Assembly: GCA_964448305.1 (NCBI GenBank)
Contig: CAYUWB010000004.1
Location: forward strand, 1-64,000
Origin: Thioglobus_C sp964448305
GTDB lineage: Bacteria > Pseudomonadota > Gammaproteobacteria > PS1 > Pseudothioglobaceae
Length of the DNA: 64,000 nt
Direction of reading: 5' to 3'
This document shows, piece after piece, positions 18,584 to 26,692 of this stretch. The translations under genes were made by a program, and so were the position numbers. The first letter of the stretch is position 1. Each line of letters begins with the position of its first letter. The notes under the pieces are model-generated. The model did no database searches. It saw only the letters and a program-made list of their open reading frames with translations, and was not told the origin of the DNA.

Positions 18584-18600
18584 TGTAATGTTACATTACA
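18584..18600. promoter_or_regulatory. 17-bp perfect dyad upstream of the yhdP-like gene
   Basis: TGTAATGT and ACATTACA surround one central T, giving an 8-bp-arm perfect dyad that begins six bases upstream of the yhdP-like start. TGTAA-N7-TTACA resembles the half-site layout of several dimeric regulators, but I cannot name one. Its location between the start codon and the asparaginase gene suggests an operator; this is inference. Confidence 0.4.
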
Positions 18601-18639
18601 CATCTATTAACAAGCAGTAAATTCAGAAAAGTGGAAAAC

Positions 18640-19128
18640 TTATTTTTGCACCTCAAACAAGCCTTTTTCTTTATTTTTATAAACATTATTCCAATCAAAT
18701 ACTTGGCCATTCATCGCAATATACACGCCATTTGTTTTACTTTGTACAGCACTAAGCGCAGCGCCTAAATTAAACAACGCATCAGAATGGTCAATTGAAT
18801 AAGGAATCATTGAGCCAAATAAAACCACCACTTTGTTTTTAACCTGATTACCGAGTAGTTTGGCAGTCTGCGCCATGGTGTCTGTGCCATGCGTAATCAC
18901 AATAGCATCTTCGCTAGATTCAAGACATTTGGATAAAATCAAATTTCTGTCTTCATCATTCATCTCTAGCGAGTCTTTTAAAAACAACACTTCGGAATCA
19001 ATATCCACAGTCGATCGACTGCGATCTAACATCTCGTTCAAATGAGAAGTGCCAAACGTTAAACCACCTGTAAGTTCGTTATAAACTTTGTCGATGGTAC
19101 CGCCAGTAATAAGAAGCTTGATTTTCAT
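18640..19128 (-). CDS. Single-domain asparaginase-like protein
   Basis: The 162-residue protein matches only the N-terminal catalytic-type domain of L-asparaginases. It has the TGGTID motif at the N-terminus (nucleophile Thr) and the second motif THGTDTM near residues 79-85. The usual C-terminal domain is absent, and the 61 bases downstream do not encode a remnant, so this looks like a natural short form rather than a frameshift. Activity on asparagine is not assured. It may be transcribed with the yhdP-like gene downstream. Confidence 0.75.
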   Translation of the reverse strand: MKIKLLITGGTIDKVYNELTGGLTFGTSHLNEMLDRSRSTVDIDSEVLFLKDSLEMNDEDRNLILSKCLESSEDAIVITHGTDTMAQTAKLLGNQVKNKVVVLFGSMIPYSIDHSDALFNLGAALSAVQSKTNGVYIAMNGQVFDWNNVYKNKEKGLFEVQK

Positions 19129-19175
19129 AAGTGGTATTGTATCAAAAAATTTCGGAAATTTTGCAAATGGTCTTT

Positions 19176-19874
19176 TTAAGCTCTTTTTCCAAAGATATCC
19201 GAGCCGATTCTCACAAAAGTAGCGCCATTTTCAATGGCTAACTCGAGATCAGCACTCATTCCCATGCTTAAAACCTCTAAATTTGGGTGTTTTTGCAGTA
19301 TTTTCGCCATTTTTTTAAAACTTTGTTCAGCACTAGCAGGATTTGGAATACACATAAAACCTCTTAGAGAAATATTTTGGAAATTTTCAAAATGAGGGAT
19401 GATCTCATCAATTTCGTCAATTAATATGCCTGATTTAGTCGACTCGTTGTCAATATTGATTTGCAAAAGTACATTGAGCTTTTCTAAATTTTCTGGGCGT
19501 TGATCATTAAGTCGTTTAGCAATTTTTAGCCGATCAACACTGTGCACCCAGCTAAAATTTTGCGCAATTTGCTTGGTTTTGTTTGATTGGATCGGGCCGA
19601 TAAAATGCCAGATTAAATCTTGCCCTCCCAGAGGACTGCTGTTTAGCGCTTGCCCTCCCAGAGGACTGCTGTTTAGCGCTTGCCCTTTTAAACTCTCAAT
19701 TTTATCCAGCGCCTCTTGAAGGTAATTTTCCCCAAAATGTCGCTGCCCTGCGTCAATCGCTTGCTGAAGATCTGAAGCTGGTTTGGTTTTGCTAACGGCA
19801 ATTAGCGTTACTTGCTTTTTTGTATCAACCGCATTAATACGGTTTTGAACTTTTTTTAAATTATCAGCTATCAA
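19176..19874 (-). CDS. yggS: YggS/PLPBP family pyridoxal phosphate homeostasis protein
   Basis: PLP-binding protein without known enzyme activity, involved in vitamin B6 homeostasis. The PLP lysine lies in AVSKTKPASD and other conserved parts are FGENYLQEALDKI, WHFIGPIQSNKTK and SMGMSADLELAIENGATFVRIG. Between DKIESLKGQ and DLIWHFIGP there are two identical 10-residue units (ALNSSPLGGQ) encoded by an exact 30-bp tandem duplication; removing both restores the normal family spacing. The start overlaps the pyrK stop by four bases. Confidence 0.92.
   Translation of the reverse strand: MIADNLKKVQNRINAVDTKKQVTLIAVSKTKPASDLQQAIDAGQRHFGENYLQEALDKIESLKGQALNSSPLGGQALNSSPLGGQDLIWHFIGPIQSNKTKQIAQNFSWVHSVDRLKIAKRLNDQRPENLEKLNVLLQINIDNESTKSGILIDEIDEIIPHFENFQNISLRGFMCIPNPASAEQSFKKMAKILQKHPNLEVLSMGMSADLELAIENGATFVRIGSDIFGKRA
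19621..19680. repeat. Exact 30-bp tandem repeat, in frame inside yggS
   Basis: Bases 19621-19650 and 19651-19680 are identical 30-mers beginning TGCCCTCCCAGAGGACTGCT. The heptamer CTTGCCC recurs at 19619, 19649 and 19679, bordering each unit. On the coding strand each unit adds ten residues without shifting the frame. Perfect identity suggests a recent duplication, or a pre-existing mobile-like unit that inserted and then duplicated. Confidence 0.95.
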
Positions 19875-20728
19875 AAGACTTTAGTTGCGTCAAATACTGG
19901 TCCGTCCACACAAACCCGTTTCATCGCTGGGCCGTTATCTGTTGTAACCTCTACCACACAACCGGCACAACCGCCCACACCACAAGCCATATACTCTTCA
20001 AGTGAAACCTGGCATGGTAAATTGTACTCTTTTGCTAGATTGGCCACCGCCTCAAGCATTGGGTGTGGGCCGCAAGAGTAAACTTCAACTTGCGCCAGAT
20101 CATCGGCAGACAAACTGTCTAAATATACTTTGGCTAAATCAGTGACATAACCTTGATAAACACCTTCATAATCTTGCAAGCTTGCAAGTCTACAGGCTAC
20201 TCCCCAATCTTCTAATAGTGGCATAGTGTGGCTTGCTTCTGGGCATGGATTGCCCATTTTGCTTAGTTCTGGTGTGAATGGGAATGGAACTTCAGAGCCT
20301 AAAATGACAAAAGGATCATAATCACTGTCCTTAATATTTTGCGCAATAGAAATCATTGGTGGCATGCCCACACCGCCGCCAATTAACAAAGGTAATTTCT
20401 TATCTGTCATTTTAAAACCATTACCAATCGGGCCAATAACGGATAACATTTCACCAATTTTGCGCTCAGCTAGTTGACGAGTGCCCTCGCCCACGACTTT
20501 ATAAAGCAAATCAAAGGTGCCATTATCAATATCAACCGACATAATAGAAATTGGTCGGCGCATGGCTAATGCATCAGAAACAGTAATGTGCACAAACTGC
20601 CCAGGCTTAGTCGCTTTGGCAATTTCGCTTGAGTCAATGGTTAAAATGTATTGGCTGCCTTCAAACTGATAATGCGCCAGAATTTGGCATTCAAGAACTT
20701 GAATGCTATCGCGATTCGCTTTATTCAT
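19871..20728 (-). CDS. pyrK: Dihydroorotate dehydrogenase electron-transfer subunit (PyrK-like)
   Basis: FAD- and [2Fe-2S]-containing reductase of the ferredoxin-NADP reductase clan. Visible are the FAD-binding RRPISIMS motif, the NAD-site GGGVGMPPMI, and a C-terminal cysteine cluster CGVGGCAGC followed by KRVCVDGPVF, typical of PyrK. The 285-residue length fits. PyrK normally partners PyrD of class 1B to pass electrons to NAD+. No pyrD is in this window, so the partner is unseen. It overlaps argB by eight bases and yggS by four. Confidence 0.85.
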   Translation of the reverse strand: MNKANRDSIQVLECQILAHYQFEGSQYILTIDSSEIAKATKPGQFVHITVSDALAMRRPISIMSVDIDNGTFDLLYKVVGEGTRQLAERKIGEMLSVIGPIGNGFKMTDKKLPLLIGGGVGMPPMISIAQNIKDSDYDPFVILGSEVPFPFTPELSKMGNPCPEASHTMPLLEDWGVACRLASLQDYEGVYQGYVTDLAKVYLDSLSADDLAQVEVYSCGPHPMLEAVANLAKEYNLPCQVSLEEYMACGVGGCAGCVVEVTTDNGPAMKRVCVDGPVFDATKVF

Positions 20729-21599
20729 TGCAAGTGATTAAAGTACCAACACCACTATCAGTAAAGACCTCTAAAAGTACAGCGTGCGATACACGGCCAT
20801 CAATAATGTGTGTGGATTTAACACCGCTCTTAACCGCTGATAACGCACAGCCAATCTTTGGTAGCATACCACCGTGAATGGTGCCATCGTCAATCAGCCC
20901 ATCGACTGTCTTGGCATCAAGTCCAGTTAATAGATCATCATTGGCATCCAACAAACCTTTAGTATTAGTGAGTAGAATTAATTTTTCTGCATTCAAAGCC
21001 TCAGCAATAGAGCCGGCTACTAAATCAGCATTAATGTTGTAAGAAAAGCCATCTTTACCCACGCCAATTGGAGCAATCACCGGAATAAAATCACCTTTAA
21101 GCAATAAATCAATTACCGAAGTGTCAATATTTTCAACTTCACCAACATGACCAAGATCGATAATTTCAGACGTTGGATGATCAACATGCTTGAGTTTTTT
21201 GGCTGAAATTAAGCTACCATCTTTTCCCGTAAGGCCAATTGAATGACCACCATGCTGATGAATCAAGTTAACAATTTCTTTGTTAACCAAACCGCCAAGC
21301 ACCATTTCCACCACATCCATAGTCTCACTATCAGTCACACGCATGCCACCAACAAACTCACTTTGTTTGCCAATTTTTTCCAAAGTTTTGCCAATTTGAG
21401 GGCCGCCGCCATGCACCACGATCGGGTTCATGCCTACAGATTTCATTAAGACAATATCACGCGCAAAGCTAGATTTTAGTTTTTCGTCAACCATGGCATT
21501 ACCGCCATATTTAATGACGATGGTTTTGCCTTGAAATTTTTGAATATAGGGCAATGCCTCAGTTAAGACATTGGCAATATTATGCGTATTATTAGTCAT
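20721..21599 (-). CDS. argB: Acetylglutamate kinase
   Basis: Second enzyme of arginine biosynthesis, phosphorylating N-acetylglutamate with ATP in the cytoplasm. The 292-residue protein has KYGGNAM at the N-terminus, VVHGGGPQIG for substrate binding, and NINADLVAGSIAEAL near residue 190. Typical length and motif order. It lies upstream of pyrK with an eight-base overlap, suggesting one transcript argB-pyrK-yggS. Confidence 0.96.
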   Translation of the reverse strand: MTNNTHNIANVLTEALPYIQKFQGKTIVIKYGGNAMVDEKLKSSFARDIVLMKSVGMNPIVVHGGGPQIGKTLEKIGKQSEFVGGMRVTDSETMDVVEMVLGGLVNKEIVNLIHQHGGHSIGLTGKDGSLISAKKLKHVDHPTSEIIDLGHVGEVENIDTSVIDLLLKGDFIPVIAPIGVGKDGFSYNINADLVAGSIAEALNAEKLILLTNTKGLLDANDDLLTGLDAKTVDGLIDDGTIHGGMLPKIGCALSAVKSGVKSTHIIDGRVSHAVLLEVFTDSGVGTLITCNE

Positions 21600-21650
21600 T
21601 TATTTTTCTAAAAAACAATCTTATTTGACGGGTATTTTACCAATATAAAT

Positions 21651-22058
21651 TTATTTAAATCTTTTATCGTATTTTTGTTGTAATTCAGCAGGCCATAGGC
21701 TGTGAATATAATCTAACAAACCTTGTTTTTCTTCATTGTTAAGCTTATCTTTAAACCCTGGCATCCAACCACCAAGTTTAGCGCCGCCATTGTTAATCGT
21801 TGACAATAATACTTCAGGTGAATGATGCCAAGCATGTGCTGTTCCATTTAACGGCGGCGCTGGAAACTTACCATTTTCAAGTCTTTTCTTCCAATCCCCA
21901 GTTAAGCCTTGTGCGCCTTTACCATGACAAGCAACACAGTTTTTATCAAAAGTTACTTTTCCTAGTTGAACACTATCTTCGACTTTTGCTTGCGCATCGT
22001 CACTATCAAAACAACCCGTTAAAAAAACTGTAGCTAAAATCAATACTAATCTTTTCAT
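21651..22058 (-). CDS. Monoheme c-type cytochrome, predicted lipoprotein
   Basis: The 135-residue protein has a lipobox LTGC (lipidated Cys16), so it should be anchored to a membrane facing the periplasm. One heme motif CVACH is at residues 41-45 and a possible axial Met lies in GGWMPGFKDKL. It resembles small class I cytochromes that shuttle electrons to terminal oxidases. Its start overlaps the hemW stop by four bases. Donor and acceptor are unknown. Confidence 0.85.
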   Translation of the reverse strand: MKRLVLILATVFLTGCFDSDDAQAKVEDSVQLGKVTFDKNCVACHGKGAQGLTGDWKKRLENGKFPAPPLNGTAHAWHHSPEVLLSTINNGGAKLGGWMPGFKDKLNNEEKQGLLDYIHSLWPAELQQKYDKRFK

Positions 22059-23161
22059 AAAAATCTCTCAATTAAATCATTTAAAAAATTATAACCCTTA
22101 TTACTTGGCTGTACTTGCTTGTTGTCAATAAGTAATAAACCTAAGTCTTGTGCTTGTTGTAATTGCCTCTCAATGGCCCGGAGTGATTGACCAGTGTGAT
22201 CTTCAAATAAATCTAGCGAAAACCCCTCTTTTAATCGCAGTGCATTTAGCATAAATTCAAATGATAAATTTTCTATTGAATCAACAATAGCTATTGGATT
22301 ATTGACATAGTCTTTGGGTGATTTTGGTTTTTTTGTTCTCAGCACTTGCCCTGTGTTGAGATTGGTAATTTTTCCATGAGCACCGGCGCCAATACCGATG
22401 TAATCACCAAATTGCCAATAATTTAAATTGTGCTTAGAGGGTTTTTTGCCAAAGGCTGACACTTCATAACGCACAAAATCATGTTGTTCTAATAACGCCA
22501 CACCCTGCTCACCCATTTTCCAAATGTCATCATCTTGTGGCAAAGCTGGTGGGAACTTGGCGAACAAGGTATTCGGCTCAATGGTGAGTTGATAAAACGA
22601 AATATGCTGTGGGTTTAGGCTGATCGCCTGATTAAGATCAGCCAAACACTCATCAACGCTTTGCCCTTCTAAGCCATACATCAAGTCAATATTAAAATTA
22701 TCAAATATCTGGCTTGCAAAGGTGCAAGCCTTGCTTGCCTCTTGTGCGCTATGAATACGACCTAAGGATTTAAGATGGTGGTCTTGAAAGGATTGCACGC
22801 CAATAGACAGTCGGTTAATACCAATGTCTTTAAAGGCTTTGAATTTTTCAATCTCAAATGTACCGGGATTGGTCTCTAGGGTGATTTCAATATTTTGATC
22901 AAACGTTAGTTTTGATTTTAAGCCAGTAAATAGATTGCTTAATTCCTCTGCACTCATGAGGCTTGGCGTGCCACCACCGATAAAAATAGAATGAATGTTG
23001 CGACCTTGTACGTAGCTCAAATCTTCATCCAAATCCTTAAGCAAGGCTTCAATATAACCACCCCTATTCTCGCCTTCATGAGAGTTGAAGTCGCAATACG
23101 GGCATTTTTTAACACACCATGGATAATGGATATACAGTGATAAAGGTGGCAATTCTAACAA
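22055..23161 (-). CDS. hemW: Radical SAM heme chaperone HemW
   Basis: Coproporphyrinogen-oxidase-like radical SAM protein now viewed as a heme chaperone. The cluster motif CxxxCxxC is at Cys16, Cys20 and Cys23 (CVKKCPYC), followed by GGGTPSL and the SIGVQSF motif. The 368-residue length is typical of HemW and shorter than HemN. It is placed between rdgB and the cytochrome lipoprotein gene, in the usual rdgB-hemW order of proteobacteria. Confidence 0.93.
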   Translation of the reverse strand: MLELPPLSLYIHYPWCVKKCPYCDFNSHEGENRGGYIEALLKDLDEDLSYVQGRNIHSIFIGGGTPSLMSAEELSNLFTGLKSKLTFDQNIEITLETNPGTFEIEKFKAFKDIGINRLSIGVQSFQDHHLKSLGRIHSAQEASKACTFASQIFDNFNIDLMYGLEGQSVDECLADLNQAISLNPQHISFYQLTIEPNTLFAKFPPALPQDDDIWKMGEQGVALLEQHDFVRYEVSAFGKKPSKHNLNYWQFGDYIGIGAGAHGKITNLNTGQVLRTKKPKSPKDYVNNPIAIVDSIENLSFEFMLNALRLKEGFSLDLFEDHTGQSLRAIERQLQQAQDLGLLLIDNKQVQPSNKGYNFLNDLIERFL

Positions 23162-23165
23162 TGAT

Positions 23166-23753
23166 TTAACTTTTTAATTCTTTCAATAATGCATCAAGCG
23201 CTTGGCCTCGATGCGAAATGGCATTTTTAATTTCAGGCGCTAACTCAGCTGACGCACAACCATGGGTTGGCACATGGAAGATTGGGTCATAACCAAAGCC
23301 ATTTTCACCCACCTTTTCGCGAAGAATTTCACCCTCCCAACCTCGCTGGATAACAATTGGTGTTGGGTCATTTGCATGCTCAACAAAGACAATGGCACAC
23401 CAAAATCGAGCACTACGATCACCATCAGCAACACCTCTCATTTCATCTAATAGTTTTTGCGTATTGTCTTCATCATCGCCATGATTGCCAGCATAACGCG
23501 CCGAATAAATACCGGGCTCGCCATTTAAGGCATCAACCACAATACCTGAGTCGTCCGCCAACGCGCTCAAGCCTGATTGTGCGCTTGCATTACGCGCTTT
23601 GATTAGTGCATTTTCAACAAAAGTTAGGCCGGTTTCTGGCACTTCTTCAACCTGCATATCGCTCATAGAGACCACTTCGTACAGGCCATCTAACATTGCA
23701 TTGAATTCTCTAATTTTGCCTTTGTTGTTACTCGCAAGAATGATTTTTTTCAT
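23166..23753 (-). CDS. rdgB: dITP/XTP pyrophosphatase
   Basis: House-cleaning nucleotide pyrophosphatase removing dITP and XTP from the pool. The 195-residue protein starts KKIILASNNKGKIREF, the substrate-binding SxNxxK motif, and contains ADDSGIVVDAL and GENGFGYDPIF with the C-terminal SHRGQAL. It is divergent from rpiA, whose start is 45 bases away. Confidence 0.96.
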   Translation of the reverse strand: MKKIILASNNKGKIREFNAMLDGLYEVVSMSDMQVEEVPETGLTFVENALIKARNASAQSGLSALADDSGIVVDALNGEPGIYSARYAGNHGDDEDNTQKLLDEMRGVADGDRSARFWCAIVFVEHANDPTPIVIQRGWEGEILREKVGENGFGYDPIFHVPTHGCASAELAPEIKNAISHRGQALDALLKELKS

Positions 23754-23798
23754 AATGATGTATAATTGATTGAATATTTAGATTTTATGGAGCATATC

Positions 23799-24461
23799 AT
23801 GACTCAAGACGAAATGAAATTTGCGGTCGCACAAGAGGCGCTTAAATTTGTCGTAAAAGACACTATTATAGGCGTAGGCACCGGATCAACAGCAAATTTT
23901 TTCATTGATGCACTAGCCACAATGAAAGATGACATTAAAGGCGCAGTGGCCAGTTCTGTTGCGACTGCTGAGCGCTTAGAGGGTCATGGAATTAAAGTAT
24001 TTGATCTAAATGAAGTAGAAGCAATTTCAGTTTATATTGATGGTGCCGATGAGTCTGACGATGGCCTAAACCTAATTAAAGGTGGCGGTGGTGCACTGAC
24101 GCGTGAAAAAATCGTGGCTGCTGTGGCTGATAAATTCGTCTGTATTGCTGACGAATCAAAACTGGTTAATACCATGGGTGATTTCCCATTGCCTGTTGAG
24201 GTGATTCCAATGGCAGCAAACTATGTTAAACACCAAATCACGCGCCGTATTGGTGGCACGCCTTTTGTTAGAGAAAACTTTGTTACCGATAATGGCAACC
24301 TAATTCTAGATGTTGAAGGTTTAAAAATCACAGACCCTAAGGCCATGGAAACAGAGCTAGACAGTATTGTTGGTGTGGTGACTAACGGCTTGTTTGCTAA
24401 TCGTGGTGCCAATGTATTATTACTCGGCACACCGACTGGCGTTGATGTTGTTGGTGCTTAA
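23799..24461 (+). CDS. rpiA: Ribose-5-phosphate isomerase A
   Basis: Interconverts ribose 5-phosphate and ribulose 5-phosphate in the pentose phosphate and Calvin cycles. I chose ATG 23799 because GGAG lies six bases upstream and the resulting 220 residues match the family length; a TTG at 23766 would add 11 residues. Motifs include GVGTGSTANFFID, YIDGADESD and KGGGGALTREKIVA. The stop overlaps the convergent protease gene by four bases. Confidence 0.96.
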   Translation: MTQDEMKFAVAQEALKFVVKDTIIGVGTGSTANFFIDALATMKDDIKGAVASSVATAERLEGHGIKVFDLNEVEAISVYIDGADESDDGLNLIKGGGGALTREKIVAAVADKFVCIADESKLVNTMGDFPLPVEVIPMAANYVKHQITRRIGGTPFVRENFVTDNGNLILDVEGLKITDPKAMETELDSIVGVVTNGLFANRGANVLLLGTPTGVDVVGA

Positions 24462-25798
24462 TCGAGATTTTTATACAAATCTAGTATTTGTTGCAGGTTG
24501 TCAATTCTCACACTGATGACATCATGCAAGTCTTGCGAGTGAGTAACCGCCTTTGCGCGCTCATAATGCCCAATCGCTTTGTCTAACTTGCCTTGCACAA
24601 TCAGTGCTTTTGCACTTTGAATGTGAGATCGGTCAAAATTACCCAGCTCAACAAACAAACTTGATAGCAGTTGATGCGACTGATAACTGCCTTTATTAAC
24701 GCGCAAAAAAGGTTTTAAAGTTGACACGCCTAAGCGCGGTTGCTGATTATCTAAATAAGCTTGGGCAGCATAATACAAACTCGCTTCATCTTCTTCAATT
24801 AAACTATTATGGTCAAAATACCGTTGTGCTTGATCAATATCGCCTAACTTAGAGGCAATACGTCCTGCCAAAATATAACTGGGTTTATCTTGGTTTGATT
24901 TCAATAATTCGTCCACATGTATCTTAGCATTTGAATATTCTTGCTGTTCAAATGCTTGATAAGCTTGCATATAACGCGTAATTGCTTTATCTTTTTCAAG
25001 CTTTATACGGCCATGTTTGTGAAAATACAATTTGGCTTTGGTTGTTATGTATTCAAACGAATCTTTTCTATAATCTCCCGAGACTCTTGCTGCGCGTTGC
25101 ATGCTGTCAGAGATACGATTGATACTCAAAGGGTGTGAGCGTAAAAATTCTTCAGCACTAGAGCTGTCTTTTAATTTTTCAAAAAAATGTGCCATGCCTT
25201 GTGGATCAAAACCTGATTTAGATAACATAACCGTACCGATACGATCGGCCTCCCATTCGTGCTCTCGAGTGAAATTAATACTTTGTTGTGCTGTACCTGC
25301 AACGGTTGAAGCGGCAATTGCCTGAGAGGCATCAGAGTTATCGACCAACGCTGCTGCCAACATGCCAGCCACCATTAAATAAGTTTGCTTATCGGTTTTT
25401 TCACTAAATCGATTTAAATGATTTTGAGTAACATGTGATATTTCATGCGAAAGCACGCCTGCTAATTCTGACTCAGAATCTGAGCTAAGCAGCATACCTG
25501 TATGCACACCAATATAACCGTATGGGCCAGCAAAAGCATTAATACTGTCATCATTTAACAATAAAAAACCAAAATTCTTATCAGGATTTTCACTATGTTT
25601 AACTAACTCATGCCCCAGTTCACGCAGATAGGTAGTCATTTCTACATCGGCAATAACAGAATCTGTATTCCAGATTAGCTGTAAAAATTCGTTGCCTCGT
25701 TTTTTCTCACTTAGAGACTCTGAGACTTGCAGCTCTGGAACTCTGAGTGCAAAAGCCAAAAATGGCATTAAAAATAACCAGGATAAATTCTTTATCAT
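24458..25798 (-). CDS. M48 family metalloprotease with TPR-like tail (BepA-like)
   Basis: Secreted zinc protease resembling BepA/YfgC, which supports outer-membrane barrel assembly. Start ATG 25798 gives a signal peptide MIKNLSWLFLMPFLAFA. The HExxH motif HEISH is at residues 118-122 and the third ligand region EWEADRIG follows near residue 180. The C-terminal half contains helical repeat-like segments (around residues 270-440) compatible with TPRs. Total 446 residues is slightly shorter than E. coli BepA. It is convergent with rpiA. Confidence 0.85.
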   Translation of the reverse strand: MIKNLSWLFLMPFLAFALRVPELQVSESLSEKKRGNEFLQLIWNTDSVIADVEMTTYLRELGHELVKHSENPDKNFGFLLLNDDSINAFAGPYGYIGVHTGMLLSSDSESELAGVLSHEISHVTQNHLNRFSEKTDKQTYLMVAGMLAAALVDNSDASQAIAASTVAGTAQQSINFTREHEWEADRIGTVMLSKSGFDPQGMAHFFEKLKDSSSAEEFLRSHPLSINRISDSMQRAARVSGDYRKDSFEYITTKAKLYFHKHGRIKLEKDKAITRYMQAYQAFEQQEYSNAKIHVDELLKSNQDKPSYILAGRIASKLGDIDQAQRYFDHNSLIEEDEASLYYAAQAYLDNQQPRLGVSTLKPFLRVNKGSYQSHQLLSSLFVELGNFDRSHIQSAKALIVQGKLDKAIGHYERAKAVTHSQDLHDVISVRIDNLQQILDLYKNLD

Positions 25799-25850
25799 GA
25801 ACTCATTATATTTGACTATTGGATGGTGAGCGATTAAAATAGCCAAACTT

Positions 25851-25898
25851 ATTAGTTACAACTAATACGTTTTATTTATTTAAAATTCAAATTATAAT
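25851..25898 (+). promoter_or_regulatory. Dyad and -10 box upstream of tusA
   Basis: ATTAGTT-AC-AACTAAT (25851-25866) is a perfect 7-bp dyad. A consensus TATAAT follows at 25893-25898, 18 bases before the AAGGAG ribosome site region and start of tusA. No good -35 is visible at the right distance, which would fit an activator-dependent promoter using the dyad as its site. Inference only. Confidence 0.4.
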
Positions 25899-25916
25899 TT
25901 TACAAGGAGTCCTATC

Positions 25917-26141
25917 ATGGCTGACGAAACTTTAGATGCATCAGGCTTAAACTGCCCATTACCAATTTTAAAAACTAAGAAAGCATTATCAAAAATGGAT
26001 GCTGGAAAAATCTTAGACGTTATTTCTACCGATGCGGGTTCAGTGAAAGATATCGAAGCTTTTTGTAACCAAACTGGTAACAAACTCATGTCAACTGTCG
26101 AAGATGGTGGCAAATACGTTTTTACCATTGAAAAGGTTTAA
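25917..26141 (+). CDS. tusA: TusA family sulfurtransferase
   Basis: Small sulfur-carrier protein that holds persulfide sulfur on the cysteine of its CPxP motif; here CPLP with Cys13. The 74-residue size is standard. A strong AAGGAG ribosome site precedes the ATG. It is followed after 29 bases by a DsrE2-type gene. In sulfur oxidisers, tusA-dsrE2 pairs (often with a rhodanese) deliver sulfur to the oxidising Dsr or sHdr machinery in the cytoplasm. No rhodanese gene is adjacent here. Confidence 0.93.
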   Translation: MADETLDASGLNCPLPILKTKKALSKMDAGKILDVISTDAGSVKDIEAFCNQTGNKLMSTVEDGGKYVFTIEKV

Positions 26142-26170
26142 AACAACAAACACGCTAGAGGAGAATACAA

Positions 26171-26686
26171 ATGTCAGATAACAATAAAATGACGATCATC
26201 GCCACTAAAGGTACTTTTGACTGGGCTTTTCCTCCCTTCATTATTGCTTCTACGGGTGTTGCAATGGATAAAGAAGTGACAATTTTCTTTACTTTTTACG
26301 GTTTGAATCTTTTACTAAAAGATACATCAAAATTAAGAGTGACACCAATTGGTAATCCATCAATGCCAATGAAGATGCCGTTTGGCCCTAAGTGGTTACA
26401 GAACATTGATTTTGGCCCTAAAATTCCTAATATTCTTTGGAATATCCCAGGTGCCGATACTTTGGTAACTTACTTAATGAAAAAGACCATGGCTAAACAC
26501 GGTGTTGCAAAGTTAGACGACCTTCGTTCTATGTGTCAAGAATTTGATGTTAAGTTCATTGCATGTGAAATGACTGTTGAGCTATTTGGTTACAGTAAAG
26601 ATGACTTTATTGATGGTGTTGAGTTTGCTGGTGCGGCGTCATACTTTGATGAAGCGGCTTCAGGCAATCATCACTTATACATGTAA
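26171..26686 (+). CDS. dsrE2: DsrE2-type DsrE/F-like protein
   Basis: The 171-residue protein belongs to the DsrE/DsrF/DrsH-like family. The first half has hydrophobic stretches (residues about 18-30 and 36-49) consistent with membrane association, as known for DsrE2. Two conserved-type cysteines, Cys122 (MCQEF) and Cys132 (ACEMTVE), could carry persulfide. AGAGGAG precedes the start. Its pairing with tusA supports a role in persulfide transfer during sulfur oxidation. Confidence 0.85.
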   Translation: MSDNNKMTIIATKGTFDWAFPPFIIASTGVAMDKEVTIFFTFYGLNLLLKDTSKLRVTPIGNPSMPMKMPFGPKWLQNIDFGPKIPNILWNIPGADTLVTYLMKKTMAKHGVAKLDDLRSMCQEFDVKFIACEMTVELFGYSKDDFIDGVEFAGAASYFDEAASGNHHLYM

Positions 26687-26692
26687 TTTTTG

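Noticed and set aside
19621..19680. CRISPR-like repeat
   Set aside because: The two units are directly adjacent with no spacer, lie in frame in a coding gene, and no cas genes are present.
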